Shown: positions 44,522 through 52,453, numbered from the stretch's first letter. The stretch is DNA of 64,000 nt from Brevifilum sp029548365 (GCA_035376985.1 DAOSSA010000002.1:1-64000); one strand, 5' to 3'. Notes: generated by a model from the letters alone, not told the origin. Numbers and translations: made by a program.

Positions 44522-47089
44522 ATGGGAGAAAATTATCTTTATGAAGAACTAGATGTACTTTCCAGGCATAGGCTACTGGAAAAAAAAATACCAGATAGCA
44601 TCACCGCAAATATCAACCCCAATTTCGAATTACGCGAATACCAGGTCGAAGCCTTTGCCCGCTTTTTACACTGCTTCCACAACGACTTTCCGGGCAAAGG
44701 ACAACCCCTGCACCTTCTGTTCAACATGGCAACCGGCAGCGGGAAAACGCTGATCATGGCGGGCTTGATCCTGTACCTTTGTCAGCAGGGCTACCGTAAA
44801 TTTTTGTTTTTTGTCAACAACCTTAACATCATCGAGAAGACCAGGGATAATTTCCTCAATCCCGCCTCGATCAAATATTTATTTGCTAATCCGCTCCACA
44901 TCGACAACCACTGGGTGAAGGTAACCGAAGTAAGCAACTTTGAAGCCGTCAACCCGAGGGATATTAACATCTGCTTTACCACCATCCAGAAATTACACTC
45001 CGATCTGACTACAGAAAAAGAAAATGCGTTGACCTTTGCGGACTTCCGCAAGCACAAAATCGTGTTGATTGCCGATGAAGCGCACCACCTCAACGTGCGC
45101 ACCAGAGCCCCGTTTGAGCTGTTTGAATCCTGGGAAAACACGGTGGAAGCGATCTTCGCTCAAAATCAAGACAACCTGCTACTAGAATTTACAGCCACCC
45201 ACAATTACACCCACAGCAGCATGATGGAAAAATATCTCCACAAGGTGATCTTCCGCTACGACCTCAAGCAGTTCCGCAATGACCTGTTTTCAAAGGACGT
45301 TTCTATTGTGCAGGCTGACCTGGATTTAAACGAACGTATCCTGCAGGCGCTGATCCTCAGCCAGTATAAACAGGAAGTGGCAGCCCGGCATCGCATCAAC
45401 CTCAAACCCGTGATCCTGTTTAAAGCACAGCGCACCATCGCCCAATCTGAAGAGAACAAAGCCAACTTCCACAAGTTGATTGGCAGCCTTTCAGCCAGGC
45501 AAATCGCAACCCTAAGGCGGTCAGATATTGGCATTGTCAGGCGCGCCTTCCAGTTTTTTGATGCGCAGGGAATCACCGACGCCCAGCTGGCAGAACGCTT
45601 GCGCTTTGAATTTCAGGAAGCTTTCTGTTTATCGGTTAATGAAGAGGCGGAGAAGGATCGCTACCAGATCCTGTTGAATACTCTGGAAGACAAAAACAAC
45701 CGTATTCGGGCGATCTTTGCTGTGCAAAAACTTAACGAGGGTTGGGATGTGCTTAACCTGTTTGACATTGTGCGCTGTTATGAGACCAGGGATTCTGGCA
45801 AAGGAAAGATCGGTAAGACAACGATGGCTGAAGCGCAGTTGATCGGACGCGGCGCGCGATATTTCCCCTTCGTCACCAATGAACATGAAGATCGCTTTAA
45901 GCGCAAGTTTGACAAAGACCTGGAGCATGAATTGCGTGTGCTTGAAGAATTGCACTATCACAGCATCAACGATTCGCGCTACATCGCCGAGATCAGCCAG
46001 GCGCTGGTGGAACAGGGTATGCTTGATAAACACAGCGTGGAACGCCAGTTGACGTTGAAGGAGGGCTTCAAGAAAACACGTCTGTACAAATTCGGCTTTA
46101 TTTATAAAAATGAGCGCATTCCCAAACAGTATAACCAGGTGTATAGTTTCGCGGATCTGGGTGTGACTAGGCGCAATTACGAGCACGTGATTGCCACCGG
46201 CAGGGGCGAGACTTATGCGCCATTGATGGAAGGAAAAAAGAAAACCTTGGTTAAGGATGAAACACGGGTGGATTTGAAGGTGAGCCAGATTGAGAAGAAT
46301 ATCATCCAATCAGCACTTGCCCGCAACCCATTTTACAGCTTTGCTTCAATTAAGCGCTATTTTCCGAATGTCCGTAGCATGCGGGAATTCATCCAAAACG
46401 AAGCTTATTTAGCGGGACTTGAAATCACCTTTCAAGGCGATGTGTATAACCTAGATGAGAATAAGCGAGAGAAACTGCAGGCGGTCATCGGGCTTTTGAA
46501 CGCCATCGAAGCAGAGATCAAGGCGAACATCACCGAATACGAAGGCACGCCAGATTTTCGCAAAGATTTTGTTCATAATGTCTTCAAAGACAAGCTGCTG
46601 AGATTTGACAGCAGAAATCCGGCAGGGCAGGAAGACGCACAATTTGACGGTTTTGTTGCAGATAAAGATTGGTTTGCCTTCAACACCATCTTTGGTACCA
46701 GCGAGGAAAAAGCCTTTGTACGCATGCTTGACAGACATATTGCAGAGTTGGAGGAAAAATTTAGAAATATTTACCTTTTGCGCAATGAACGCCATTTTGC
46801 CATTTATGATTTTGAATATGGCAGACCCTTTGAGCCAGATTTTGTGCTCTTTTTAGAAAAGGACAACGGCGTCCTGTTAACCTACCAGGTGTTTATTGAG
46901 CCGAAGGGTAAATTCCTTCAAAAAGAAGATGCATGGAAAAAGGATTTCCTTGAGGAGATCAAAGCAATTTATGGCGATCAGCTGATAAAAGTCGACACAA
47001 ACCAGAAATACAAATTGATCGGCGTCCCATTTTATGATGTTGATGATGAAAACAAGTTTCGGGAAGAGCTGTACAGCACGCTTTTATAG
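44522..47089 (+). CDS. res: Type III restriction endonuclease subunit (Res)
   Basis: An 855-aa helicase-nuclease. I start it at 44522, one base after the mod stop and behind GGGGAGG; the frame continues upstream inside mod. SF2 motifs: I ATGSGKT (around 70-76), II DEAH (185-188), III TAT (LEFTATHN), VI QLIGRGARYF. The C-terminal nuclease has the PD...E-x-K pattern (FEPDFVLFL, VFIEPKG, about 770-797). With Mod it translocates or diffuses on DNA in an ATP-dependent way and cuts between two head-to-head unmethylated sites. The gene is GC-richer than the mod target domain and the AT-rich cargo neighbours. It appears intact. Confidence 0.93.
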   Translation: MGENYLYEELDVLSRHRLLEKKIPDSITANINPNFELREYQVEAFARFLHCFHNDFPGKGQPLHLLFNMATGSGKTLIMAGLILYLCQQGYRKFLFFVNNLNIIEKTRDNFLNPASIKYLFANPLHIDNHWVKVTEVSNFEAVNPRDINICFTTIQKLHSDLTTEKENALTFADFRKHKIVLIADEAHHLNVRTRAPFELFESWENTVEAIFAQNQDNLLLEFTATHNYTHSSMMEKYLHKVIFRYDLKQFRNDLFSKDVSIVQADLDLNERILQALILSQYKQEVAARHRINLKPVILFKAQRTIAQSEENKANFHKLIGSLSARQIATLRRSDIGIVRRAFQFFDAQGITDAQLAERLRFEFQEAFCLSVNEEAEKDRYQILLNTLEDKNNRIRAIFAVQKLNEGWDVLNLFDIVRCYETRDSGKGKIGKTTMAEAQLIGRGARYFPFVTNEHEDRFKRKFDKDLEHELRVLEELHYHSINDSRYIAEISQALVEQGMLDKHSVERQLTLKEGFKKTRLYKFGFIYKNERIPKQYNQVYSFADLGVTRRNYEHVIATGRGETYAPLMEGKKKTLVKDETRVDLKVSQIEKNIIQSALARNPFYSFASIKRYFPNVRSMREFIQNEAYLAGLEITFQGDVYNLDENKREKLQAVIGLLNAIEAEIKANITEYEGTPDFRKDFVHNVFKDKLLRFDSRNPAGQEDAQFDGFVADKDWFAFNTIFGTSEEKAFVRMLDRHIAELEEKFRNIYLLRNERHFAIYDFEYGRPFEPDFVLFLEKDNGVLLTYQVFIEPKGKFLQKEDAWKKDFLEEIKAIYGDQLIKVDTNQKYKLIGVPFYDVDDENKFREELYSTLL

Positions 47090-47093
47090 ATTC

Positions 47094-47109
47094 TTTCTGA
47101 TATCGGAAA
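47094..47109. repeat. 16-bp dispersed palindrome, copy 6
   Basis: TTTCTGATATCGGAAA, 5 bp after the Res stop codon. Confidence 0.85.
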
Positions 47110-47175
47110 TGTTATTGGCTGAATTGGTGAAGTATTAGCAAAACATAAATCATTGGCTGTCGAAAGAAGGGAATC

Positions 47176-47844
47176 ATGAGTGTGTTATCAAAATTATCGG
47201 ATGCGGAAAAGATTCGCTTTACGGAAGAATTACTAAGCAGGTTTTTATCTCCTGGCTTTGGTGCCTTGCCAAAACGAGAAATCGAAATATTGATTTTTCA
47301 TCTCTTATGTCACAAAACTGACGCGTTTACAGGATTGTCAAATTATGATATTTCAAATGAGTTGAAAATCTCTGAAACTAAAGTGAAATCATTCAAGATA
47401 GAAGCAAGTTTAAAATATCAACAAATGGATCATCAGGAGGCGCTCATTGAAATTGCTCGCCTTTTCTTTGAGTACAATGAATTAAAGCCCGCTTTAGAAG
47501 ACGATACCGTCATTTTTGCATTAGAAGATCCTGTGCTTAAGCGTGAGTTTGAGCATGCAGTTAAAGAGTTAGGTTATTTTGTTGATCACAGTTTCCACCG
47601 TGAAATAATCAAGGTCAAAGCTTCAGTTTTCCTTGAAATTTTTATCCGAAGCTTTGAAGAAGCAGAAAAAAAGTTTATCCAAATGATTATGGATCAACAC
47701 AAAGACGACAGTAAATTTCAAAAGCAACTAATTAAACAACACACAATAAGTAAACAGATTGAATTATTTTTCGATGCTCATACAGACAAAATTGGTCTTA
47801 TTTTAACCTTGCTATCGATCATTTCTCCATTTATCACACCTTGA
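47176..47844 (+). CDS. Hypothetical 222-aa protein following type III R-M
   Basis: I do not recognise this protein. AAGGGA precedes the ATG at 47176, and it sits 86 bp after Res on the same strand. The first 90 residues contain an HTH-like segment (LSNYDISNELKISETKVKSFKIE, split around a turn), so DNA binding is possible. The middle is helical and acidic. The final 20 residues are hydrophobic (IGLILTLLSIISPF) and may form a membrane anchor. It could be an accessory or regulatory gene of the restriction locus. A 16-bp palindrome copy lies between it and Res. Confidence 0.6.
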   Translation: MSVLSKLSDAEKIRFTEELLSRFLSPGFGALPKREIEILIFHLLCHKTDAFTGLSNYDISNELKISETKVKSFKIEASLKYQQMDHQEALIEIARLFFEYNELKPALEDDTVIFALEDPVLKREFEHAVKELGYFVDHSFHREIIKVKASVFLEIFIRSFEEAEKKFIQMIMDQHKDDSKFQKQLIKQHTISKQIELFFDAHTDKIGLILTLLSIISPFITP

Positions 47845-47931
47845 TATCTTCAGTTTAGTATTTTTTACCTTGATTTTAATGCTGTAGTTATAATAGAAAC
47901 ATATTAAGGACTTTTGATACTTGGAGGAGAT

Positions 47932-48195
47932 ATGGCAAAATATGATCCTTTTAAGGATTAACTTAAGAAATTATTCTTCTCAAAAGTGGATGATTCTCGG
48001 TCATTTAACAAAATTATTGGTGTTCTTTACGTAAACCTGTTGCATTCAGCCCACAATCGTCCTGTCTGACAGCCAAATGAAACGGTGGCTTCTCACGCTT
48101 ACATTCATGTCTTACAGGATGCAGGTGGAAGATGGAAACAGTCGATATCAATAGACAGCTCAAACAGTTTATATGTTGCAACAATTAATAATTAA
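47932..48195 (+). pseudogene. Dead DUF7662-like gene with two in-frame stops
   Basis: ATG with GGAGGA upstream, followed by MAKYDPFKD, then TAA (47959-47961). The same frame continues with LKKLFFSK, NKIIGVLYVNLLHSAHNRPV, a TGA (48067-48069) and then SHAYIHVLQDAGGRWKQSI to the final TAA. This follows the order of the DUF7662-type domain (M-x-K-Y-D-P-L, x-x-I-I-G, L-P-x-S-A, H-x-x-A-W-x-x-A-G-W). So it is a recognisable gene with two nonsense mutations and no frameshift, suggesting recent loss. Function of the family unknown to me. Confidence 0.6.
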
Positions 48196-48409
48196 ATTTG
48201 AATGCAACTGACATACTCATTAGCACAGCCCATGAGGTGTTCTCTTACTAAGGTATGTAGAAAAACTTGCCTGATGTTGACCAAGGCATGATAAGAAAGG
48301 TGATTATTGTTGTTTATAAATTGTCCAATTTTCAGATAGTTATAATGGTGAGCGAACCGTAGAGTAATAAAGTTTACAAAGACATTTCTCGTAATTAAGG
48401 AAATATTCA

Positions 48410-49306
48410 ATGGAAAATGTGAGTTCCACTCAAGTCATATTTGAAAATGGTGTCACTTTTGAACGCGATAAAAATGGTTTATGGCATTATAAGACACAAA
48501 ATAGACAAGGACATTCTAAACCCGTAGAAATTTCCGAAATTAAACACAAATATAACATCCGCCCAATAATAGAGTCCATGACTTACAGTAATTTACTGCC
48601 CAGGACATACATAAAATCTATCCAAAGGGAAGATATTTACCTGGATTCAATATTAACGCAGGTAATTCCAAAATCCTTGGAAAAGGATCCTTTCATATCA
48701 TCACTGTTTGATATAAAGTATATTGTGGGTGCTGTAATATATCACTGCAAGCAACTTGCAGAGATTTATAGCAGTATCTGTTATTTGGGGACTAGAGTTG
48801 TTGATATCTCACACACTGATTCTGATAAATTTGTCTTTGGTAATTTTTCTGAACCACATTATGAGTTTGATGCATTAATAACAGCAGCTCGTCGGGCTTA
48901 TGATACAACCAGATATATTCTCTGGAATGTTTTTGGACCAGGAAAGGGATCTATTCCAGCATCATTTCCTAAAGTTATTTCTCATTGCACTAAAATACCA
49001 CCATCACTAATAACCCGATTAAACAATAGCTGGGAAGATTATGGTAGAAAAATGACTGATTATCGGGATTGTATTCAACATTATTCTCCACTTTCTCGCG
49101 GAATTACTTCAATCAATATGTTGCGACTTGATGAGTTTGTTTGGTCGATGTCAATTTATATACCAGACAATCCAGAAGTGAGGTCGTTAGAAAAATTCAG
49201 AATCTCAAAAAAAATAGATGCATTGACTTACGGCTGGGAACTAACAAATGAAATAACTGAAATCGCTGTGGAAATTGTTAATGCAGTTGAAAAGTTTGTC
49301 AATTGA
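48410..49306 (+). CDS. Hypothetical protein with Rx4H HEPN-like motif
   Basis: A 298-aa protein not assigned to a named family. After about 100 residues with beta character it becomes helical. It contains YRDCIQHY near residue 222-229, an R-x4-H motif of the kind that forms the active site of HEPN ribonucleases. A long helix precedes it (FDALITAARRAYDTTRYILW). AAGGAAA precedes the ATG. It is the last cargo gene before the core genes resume on the other strand, with a weak hairpin in the convergent spacer. A toxin or abortive-infection RNase is a reasonable guess; no antitoxin is visible next to it. Confidence 0.55.
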   Translation: MENVSSTQVIFENGVTFERDKNGLWHYKTQNRQGHSKPVEISEIKHKYNIRPIIESMTYSNLLPRTYIKSIQREDIYLDSILTQVIPKSLEKDPFISSLFDIKYIVGAVIYHCKQLAEIYSSICYLGTRVVDISHTDSDKFVFGNFSEPHYEFDALITAARRAYDTTRYILWNVFGPGKGSIPASFPKVISHCTKIPPSLITRLNNSWEDYGRKMTDYRDCIQHYSPLSRGITSINMLRLDEFVWSMSIYIPDNPEVRSLEKFRISKKIDALTYGWELTNEITEIAVEIVNAVEKFVN

Positions 49307-49397
49307 TACATTTCTTCAGAATTATCAACTCTGCTAAAATGTGGTATTCTCTTTTTTTGCATAGGTCATAAAGAACAACTCGCAGATGATTAGCCTT

Positions 49398-49429
49398 GAG
49401 AAAGCCCGTATATTACTCCAGGCTTTCTC
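49398..49429. terminator. Possible bidirectional terminator
   Basis: Stem GAGAAAGCC / GGCTTTCTC in the convergent spacer between the HEPN-like and Sak4-like genes. The loop is long (14 nt) and there is no T-run, so it is weak. Confidence 0.4.
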
Positions 49430-49449
49430 TATTCATATTGTTAATGCAG

Positions 49450-50322
49450 TTATAAGGTTGCCTTTACCTCGTTCCCATTGGCATAGGCGGATACTGTACG
49501 GATCATCAAATCCCACTTAGAAGGATCAAACTCCAGATTTGATGCTTTTAAGGCTTCAGCGATATCTTTGCCTGTAAGACCATATTGATTGGCAAACTCA
49601 AGTAAATCTTGTTTAGTTTTCACCACTACCTGTGGCACACCTTCATTCAACCATGCCAGTATTTTCATCCCAAAGTCTTCACCAGGTGTTTCAATAATGC
49701 GATCCTGGAACTTTCCCGTCCTGTCTTTGATCACATGGACCCTATGCTCGGGGCTGATTTCCATCAACATATCAAATTCATACTCAATCCCTTTACCTTG
49801 CTCAGGTGCCAAACCAACTCGCATCGGACTAGATTTTCCATTGGAGTCTAGGTTGATTGTCCATTCAGTTTTCGTGCGCATCGTGGCAATGATGTGACCA
49901 GGGAAGCTTAAAAGCGTATGAACCATCTTATTTTGTAGAGGCGTCCCTTCAGACCAAGCAGCCCAGGAGTTGCCCTTATACTTTGCTTTTGCGAGTTGAT
50001 CCACCTGTATTAATAGTTCCTTCCAGGCGTGGGTGAGAGAGTCGATGATCAAAACCTCATATTTCCTTGCGGCTTGGATGGCTTGAATCATGTTTTCCAC
50101 CTTGGGGTTGCTGAGATTTAGTACGTCAAATTGAAAACGATCGGCGTACTTGGAGGCTGATCCGAATTCCGTATCGATCAGTGCAATTTTTCCAGAATTG
50201 GCAATGATACCCGTTGCTAACCGCAAAGAGGTGTAGGTTTTGCCAGACCCAGCGGGTCCGAATATTGACAATCTTAGTTTAGATTGGGTTTTGGTTGCTT
50301 GGTTGAAAATAAAATTTGTCAT
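49450..50322 (-). CDS. Sak4/RecA-like phage ATPase (AAA_24)
   Basis: A 290-aa ATPase started at 50322 (MTNFIFNQATK), after AAAGGAGAG; an upstream ATG at 50337 is less suited. Walker A GPAGSGKT lies near residue 25, LIDTEFGSASKYADRF near 50, and a Walker B strand (YEVLIIDSLTHAW) near 95. A long beta-rich domain follows. This layout is that of phage Sak4-type proteins (RecA-core annealing recombinases) and related nucleotide-binding proteins, which work with SSB. An SSB is present in the same element. It would support homologous recombination or replication of the element. The gene follows the 99-aa gene by 23 bp. Confidence 0.8.
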   Translation of the reverse strand: MTNFIFNQATKTQSKLRLSIFGPAGSGKTYTSLRLATGIIANSGKIALIDTEFGSASKYADRFQFDVLNLSNPKVENMIQAIQAARKYEVLIIDSLTHAWKELLIQVDQLAKAKYKGNSWAAWSEGTPLQNKMVHTLLSFPGHIIATMRTKTEWTINLDSNGKSSPMRVGLAPEQGKGIEYEFDMLMEISPEHRVHVIKDRTGKFQDRIIETPGEDFGMKILAWLNEGVPQVVVKTKQDLLEFANQYGLTGKDIAEALKASNLEFDPSKWDLMIRTVSAYANGNEVKATL

Positions 50323-50345
50323 GATCTCTCCTTTCATTATTTGGT

Positions 50346-50645
50346 TTATTCATTAGTCTTTCCGACATCGGAAACATCTATAACTTCAGCCCTGAGAATA
50401 AAAAAGTTAATACGAAATTTTCTAATGATCAGCACCAGGCTCTTTTTTCCTAGCGGAAATTCAATTAATTTCCCATCAGGCAAATGCAGCAATCTAATAC
50501 TGCGATAAACAGGGTAAACGTGCAGTTCGCCCAATTCACTCTCGATCAGGTTGATACCGATCAACGTGTTTAGATAATCATCGTTGCTTTTCGCTATGAA
50601 GCGCTTCAGCTTCGAAAGATATTTCTCGTTATGGTAAATCTTCAT
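50346..50645 (-). CDS. Hypothetical 99-aa protein
   Basis: AAAGGA precedes the ATG at 50645, and it lies 9 bp after the upstream gene's stop in a tight operon with the Sak4-like ATPase. The product has an N-terminal basic helix (YLSKLKRFIAK) and a beta-rich rest (LHVYPVYRSIRLLHLPDGKL, LVLIIRKFRINFFILR). Not recognised; perhaps a small accessory recombination or DNA-binding protein. Its C-terminus (SDVGK) is encoded by one of the seven 16-bp palindromes (50359-50374). Confidence 0.6.
   Translation of the reverse strand: MKIYHNEKYLSKLKRFIAKSNDDYLNTLIGINLIESELGELHVYPVYRSIRLLHLPDGKLIEFPLGKKSLVLIIRKFRINFFILRAEVIDVSDVGKTNE
50359..50374. repeat. 16-bp dispersed palindrome, copy 7
   Basis: TTTCCGACATCGGAAA at the 3' end of the 99-aa gene, encoding its SDVGK tail. 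Confidence 0.85.
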
Positions 50646-50654
50646 AGTTTTCCT

Positions 50655-51518
50655 TTAACGTGCATCAGTAATCATTTGACCAAAGTGACTGCGAGCCAGC
50701 TCTTGCATTTGTGTTGGAACAATTCTGACGGAGCCTTGGAGTTTGCGCATTAAGTAGGCGTATTGTTCTTCATTAACAAGCGAAATAACCACCTTGATTG
50801 GGCTGTTTCCCTGGATATAATCTATAACATGCGTTGTAAAGGATGCTGGTCTCTCGGGACGAATGCGGGTTCTAAGCTGTCTGTTGGGGAGCTGACCTGC
50901 TTCCAGCAATTGTCCAACAATCGCTTGTTGAACCTGGTCATCGGTCATGGCAATTCCTGAAGCCGCATTGGTTGCAAGGATATCTTCGGCTAAAACCTCA
51001 AAGGCATGTTCAACATTTCGAGAAGGGCTGCTTTCCCCTGTGATAGTCCTGACGAGGTAAGGACACAACTCTCGAAAGTTCGATTTGCCAACCTCCTCCC
51101 ATACCAAAGCCAGGTTCAAGCCCAGAACTTGGGTTAGGTACGGGAAGACAATATTATAGAGGTTACGGATATTGGAATACTCAGAAGGCGAGATTCCTTG
51201 ATCTTTGGCAGCATCCTGCATAGACTGATATTGATTAGGATGTACTGACCACAATGCTTCGTTTTCAATTTCTTGAATTAACTTTCCTCTCAGTAAGACC
51301 TCTGCCAGCCCCAAATCACCGATTAGTTTGAGCTGTTCCAGCTTAATCATGGCTCTGAGCTCTGATTGGGTATAAGTATCAAGATCAACCCCCGAATTTT
51401 CTAAGGCGTTTTGAAGGTTATGGGTTGCTGCTTGCTCGGATTGGGCTTCAAATTTAAACAGGTAATCGGCGATCATCGTGTTGGTTGATGCCTGGATGGT
51501 TATGGCTGATATTTGCAT
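50655..51518 (-). CDS. Hypothetical 287-aa early-operon protein
   Basis: Started at the ATG at 51518 (MQISAITIQAST), with GAGAGGAG upstream; the open frame to 51650 overlaps the promoter region. The product is helical, with a segment of about 140 residues (ALWSVHPNQYQSMQDAAKD ... LVWEEVGKSNFREL) that resembles phage or plasmid accessory proteins but no family I can name. It heads a minus-strand operon with the 99-aa gene and the Sak4-like ATPase, divergent from the XRE regulator. A leader hairpin lies 48 bp upstream. Probably repressed by the XRE protein. Confidence 0.6.
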   Translation of the reverse strand: MQISAITIQASTNTMIADYLFKFEAQSEQAATHNLQNALENSGVDLDTYTQSELRAMIKLEQLKLIGDLGLAEVLLRGKLIQEIENEALWSVHPNQYQSMQDAAKDQGISPSEYSNIRNLYNIVFPYLTQVLGLNLALVWEEVGKSNFRELCPYLVRTITGESSPSRNVEHAFEVLAEDILATNAASGIAMTDDQVQQAIVGQLLEAGQLPNRQLRTRIRPERPASFTTHVIDYIQGNSPIKVVISLVNEEQYAYLMRKLQGSVRIVPTQMQELARSHFGQMITDAR

Positions 51519-51565
51519 AGTTCTCCTCTCAATGTTGATGGAATAAAAGATAAATAACCATAAAC

Positions 51566-51577
51566 TGCCGCAAGGCA
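51566..51577 (-). promoter_or_regulatory. Leader hairpin upstream of the 287-aa gene
   Basis: TGCCGCAAGGCA, identical to the hairpin upstream of Ubl, 48 bp before the start codon (Ubl: 47 bp). Confidence 0.5.
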
Positions 51578-51595
51578 TCATGGTTTTTTCATGAT
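51577..51595. promoter_or_regulatory. Candidate XRE operator (inverted repeat)
   Basis: ATCATG, a 7-bp spacer, CATGAT, located between the divergent XRE gene and the early operon. Confidence 0.4.
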
Positions 51596-51643
51596 AATGG
51601 TTGTTGGGCTTGTAAGATAAGTGAAGCGATTTGGTGGATGTTA

Positions 51644-51672
51644 TTGACAACAGGTTTATTGCATGTTATAGT
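51644..51672 (+). promoter_or_regulatory. Promoter of the XRE regulator
   Basis: TTGACA, a 17-bp spacer and TATAGT, 24 bp before the regulator's start codon. Confidence 0.75.
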
Positions 51673-51695
51673 CTTATGACAAAAAGGAGGTGTAC

Positions 51696-52082
51696 ATGAC
51701 AGTTAGTTTGCAAGAGCTTGTCAAAACAAAGTTGAAACAAGAGAACTTGAGCTTACGCAAAGCTGGAAAACAGACAAACGTTGCTCACACGACTATCGAT
51801 AGGGTGTTGAAAGGTGAACAGGTTGATTTGGTAACTATAGAAAAAATATGTGCCTGGCTAAATATTCCAGTTTCAAAAGTCCTCGATATAAAAAGGGAGG
51901 AAAGCACTTATAAAAGTGATTTTCCAGGATTGATTGCACTGTATCCTGAATTGGGCGAAGTCTTAGTTGAATTAGCTGTGGAAATCACTCAACACAATAT
52001 GGACCCAACTATCCTGTCGGAGATTGCTGGATTTATATCTTACAGGATGCAAATGTATAAAGATAAAAGGAGAAAAATATAA
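51696..52082 (+). CDS. XRE-family transcriptional regulator (Cro/C1 type HTH)
   Basis: A 128-aa repressor-like protein with an N-terminal HTH (LSLRKAGKQTNVAHTTIDRVLKGE, split around the turn, about 15-40) and a helical C-terminal dimerisation part. I use the ATG at 51696, which follows AAGGAGG; a GTG 6 bp earlier is inside that site. It has its own TTGACA/TATAGT promoter and is divergent from the 287-aa gene operon, the arrangement of a phage-type immunity repressor. It is the last gene before attR, at the opposite end from the integrase. It may control the core genes and excision. Confidence 0.85.
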   Translation: MTVSLQELVKTKLKQENLSLRKAGKQTNVAHTTIDRVLKGEQVDLVTIEKICAWLNIPVSKVLDIKREESTYKSDFPGLIALYPELGEVLVELAVEITQHNMDPTILSEIAGFISYRMQMYKDKRRKI

Positions 52083-52308
52083 GCAAACCAGAAAATATTG
52101 ATAAAACAAAATTACTATGTACCGTCAAAATGCTGTTATTTTCAATTGTATGGTTGTGAAAATCAGCAAATTCTAGTCAAAAAAGGAGTGTTTTCTGGTT
52201 TAATTAAACCTGTGGACTATCAATAATTCTTATTTTACGTGGAGTTTAAAAACCAAAATAACCCCAGTATGTGGGGGGTGACCCTGTGGTAACCGCCATA
52301 ACTGGCGT

Positions 52309-52352
52309 AATGAGCGTGCAGAGACTCGAACTCTGAACCAATGGCTTAAAAG
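52309..52352. repeat. attR: 44-bp repeat within tRNA-Lys
   Basis: Identical to 17792-17835. It forms the 3' half of the intact tRNA gene, so the element brought a copy that restored it. A small inverted repeat (CGCCA / TGGCG, 52294-52307) lies directly on the element side. Confidence 0.92.
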
Positions 52353-52382
52353 GCCACTGCTCTACCATTGAGCTACACGCCC
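52311..52382 (-). tRNA. tRNA-Lys (anticodon TTT)
   Basis: A 72-nt cloverleaf: acceptor GGGCGTG / CACGCTC with one G-U pair, D-stem GCTC/GAGC, anticodon stem GTGGC/GCCAT with loop CTTTTAA (anticodon TTT), T-stem CAGAG/CTCTG with loop TTCGAGT, discriminator A. CCA is not encoded. A good promoter lies upstream. The 3' half derives from the element after integration. Confidence 0.95.
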
Positions 52383-52396
52383 ATCTTCAAGTTTGT

Positions 52397-52425
52397 ATTG
52401 TAGCACCCTCTGCCCTCTACGTCAA
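52397..52425 (-). promoter_or_regulatory. Promoter of tRNA-Lys
   Basis: Minus strand TTGACG, a 17-bp spacer, TACAAT, ending 14 bp before the tRNA 5' end. It lies outside the element, so integration leaves tRNA expression intact. Confidence 0.8.
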
Positions 52426-52453
52426 TAAAAAAAACCGGGCGTAAGCGTCCAAT

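Larger units (their letters stand above)
17792..52352. mobile_element. 34.5-kb integrative element inserted in tRNA-Lys
   Basis: Bounded by an identical 44-bp direct repeat (17792-17835 and 52309-52352) that is the 3' half of a tRNA-Lys gene. One copy abuts a tyrosine recombinase gene and the other completes a full tRNA. The interior is AT-richer than both flanks, carries two dispersed DNA motifs not seen outside, and is packed with defence and recombination genes. Core genes at both ends are mostly on the minus strand. No relaxase, type IV secretion, replication initiator, capsid or tail gene is recognisable. It therefore looks like a genomic island, a mobilisable element or a satellite rather than a complete conjugative element or prophage. 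Confidence 0.9.

Noticed and set aside
52259..52280. Terminator after the XRE gene
   Set aside because: A CCCC/GGGG pairing exists but it is imperfectly placed, has no T-run, and lies 180 bp past the stop.
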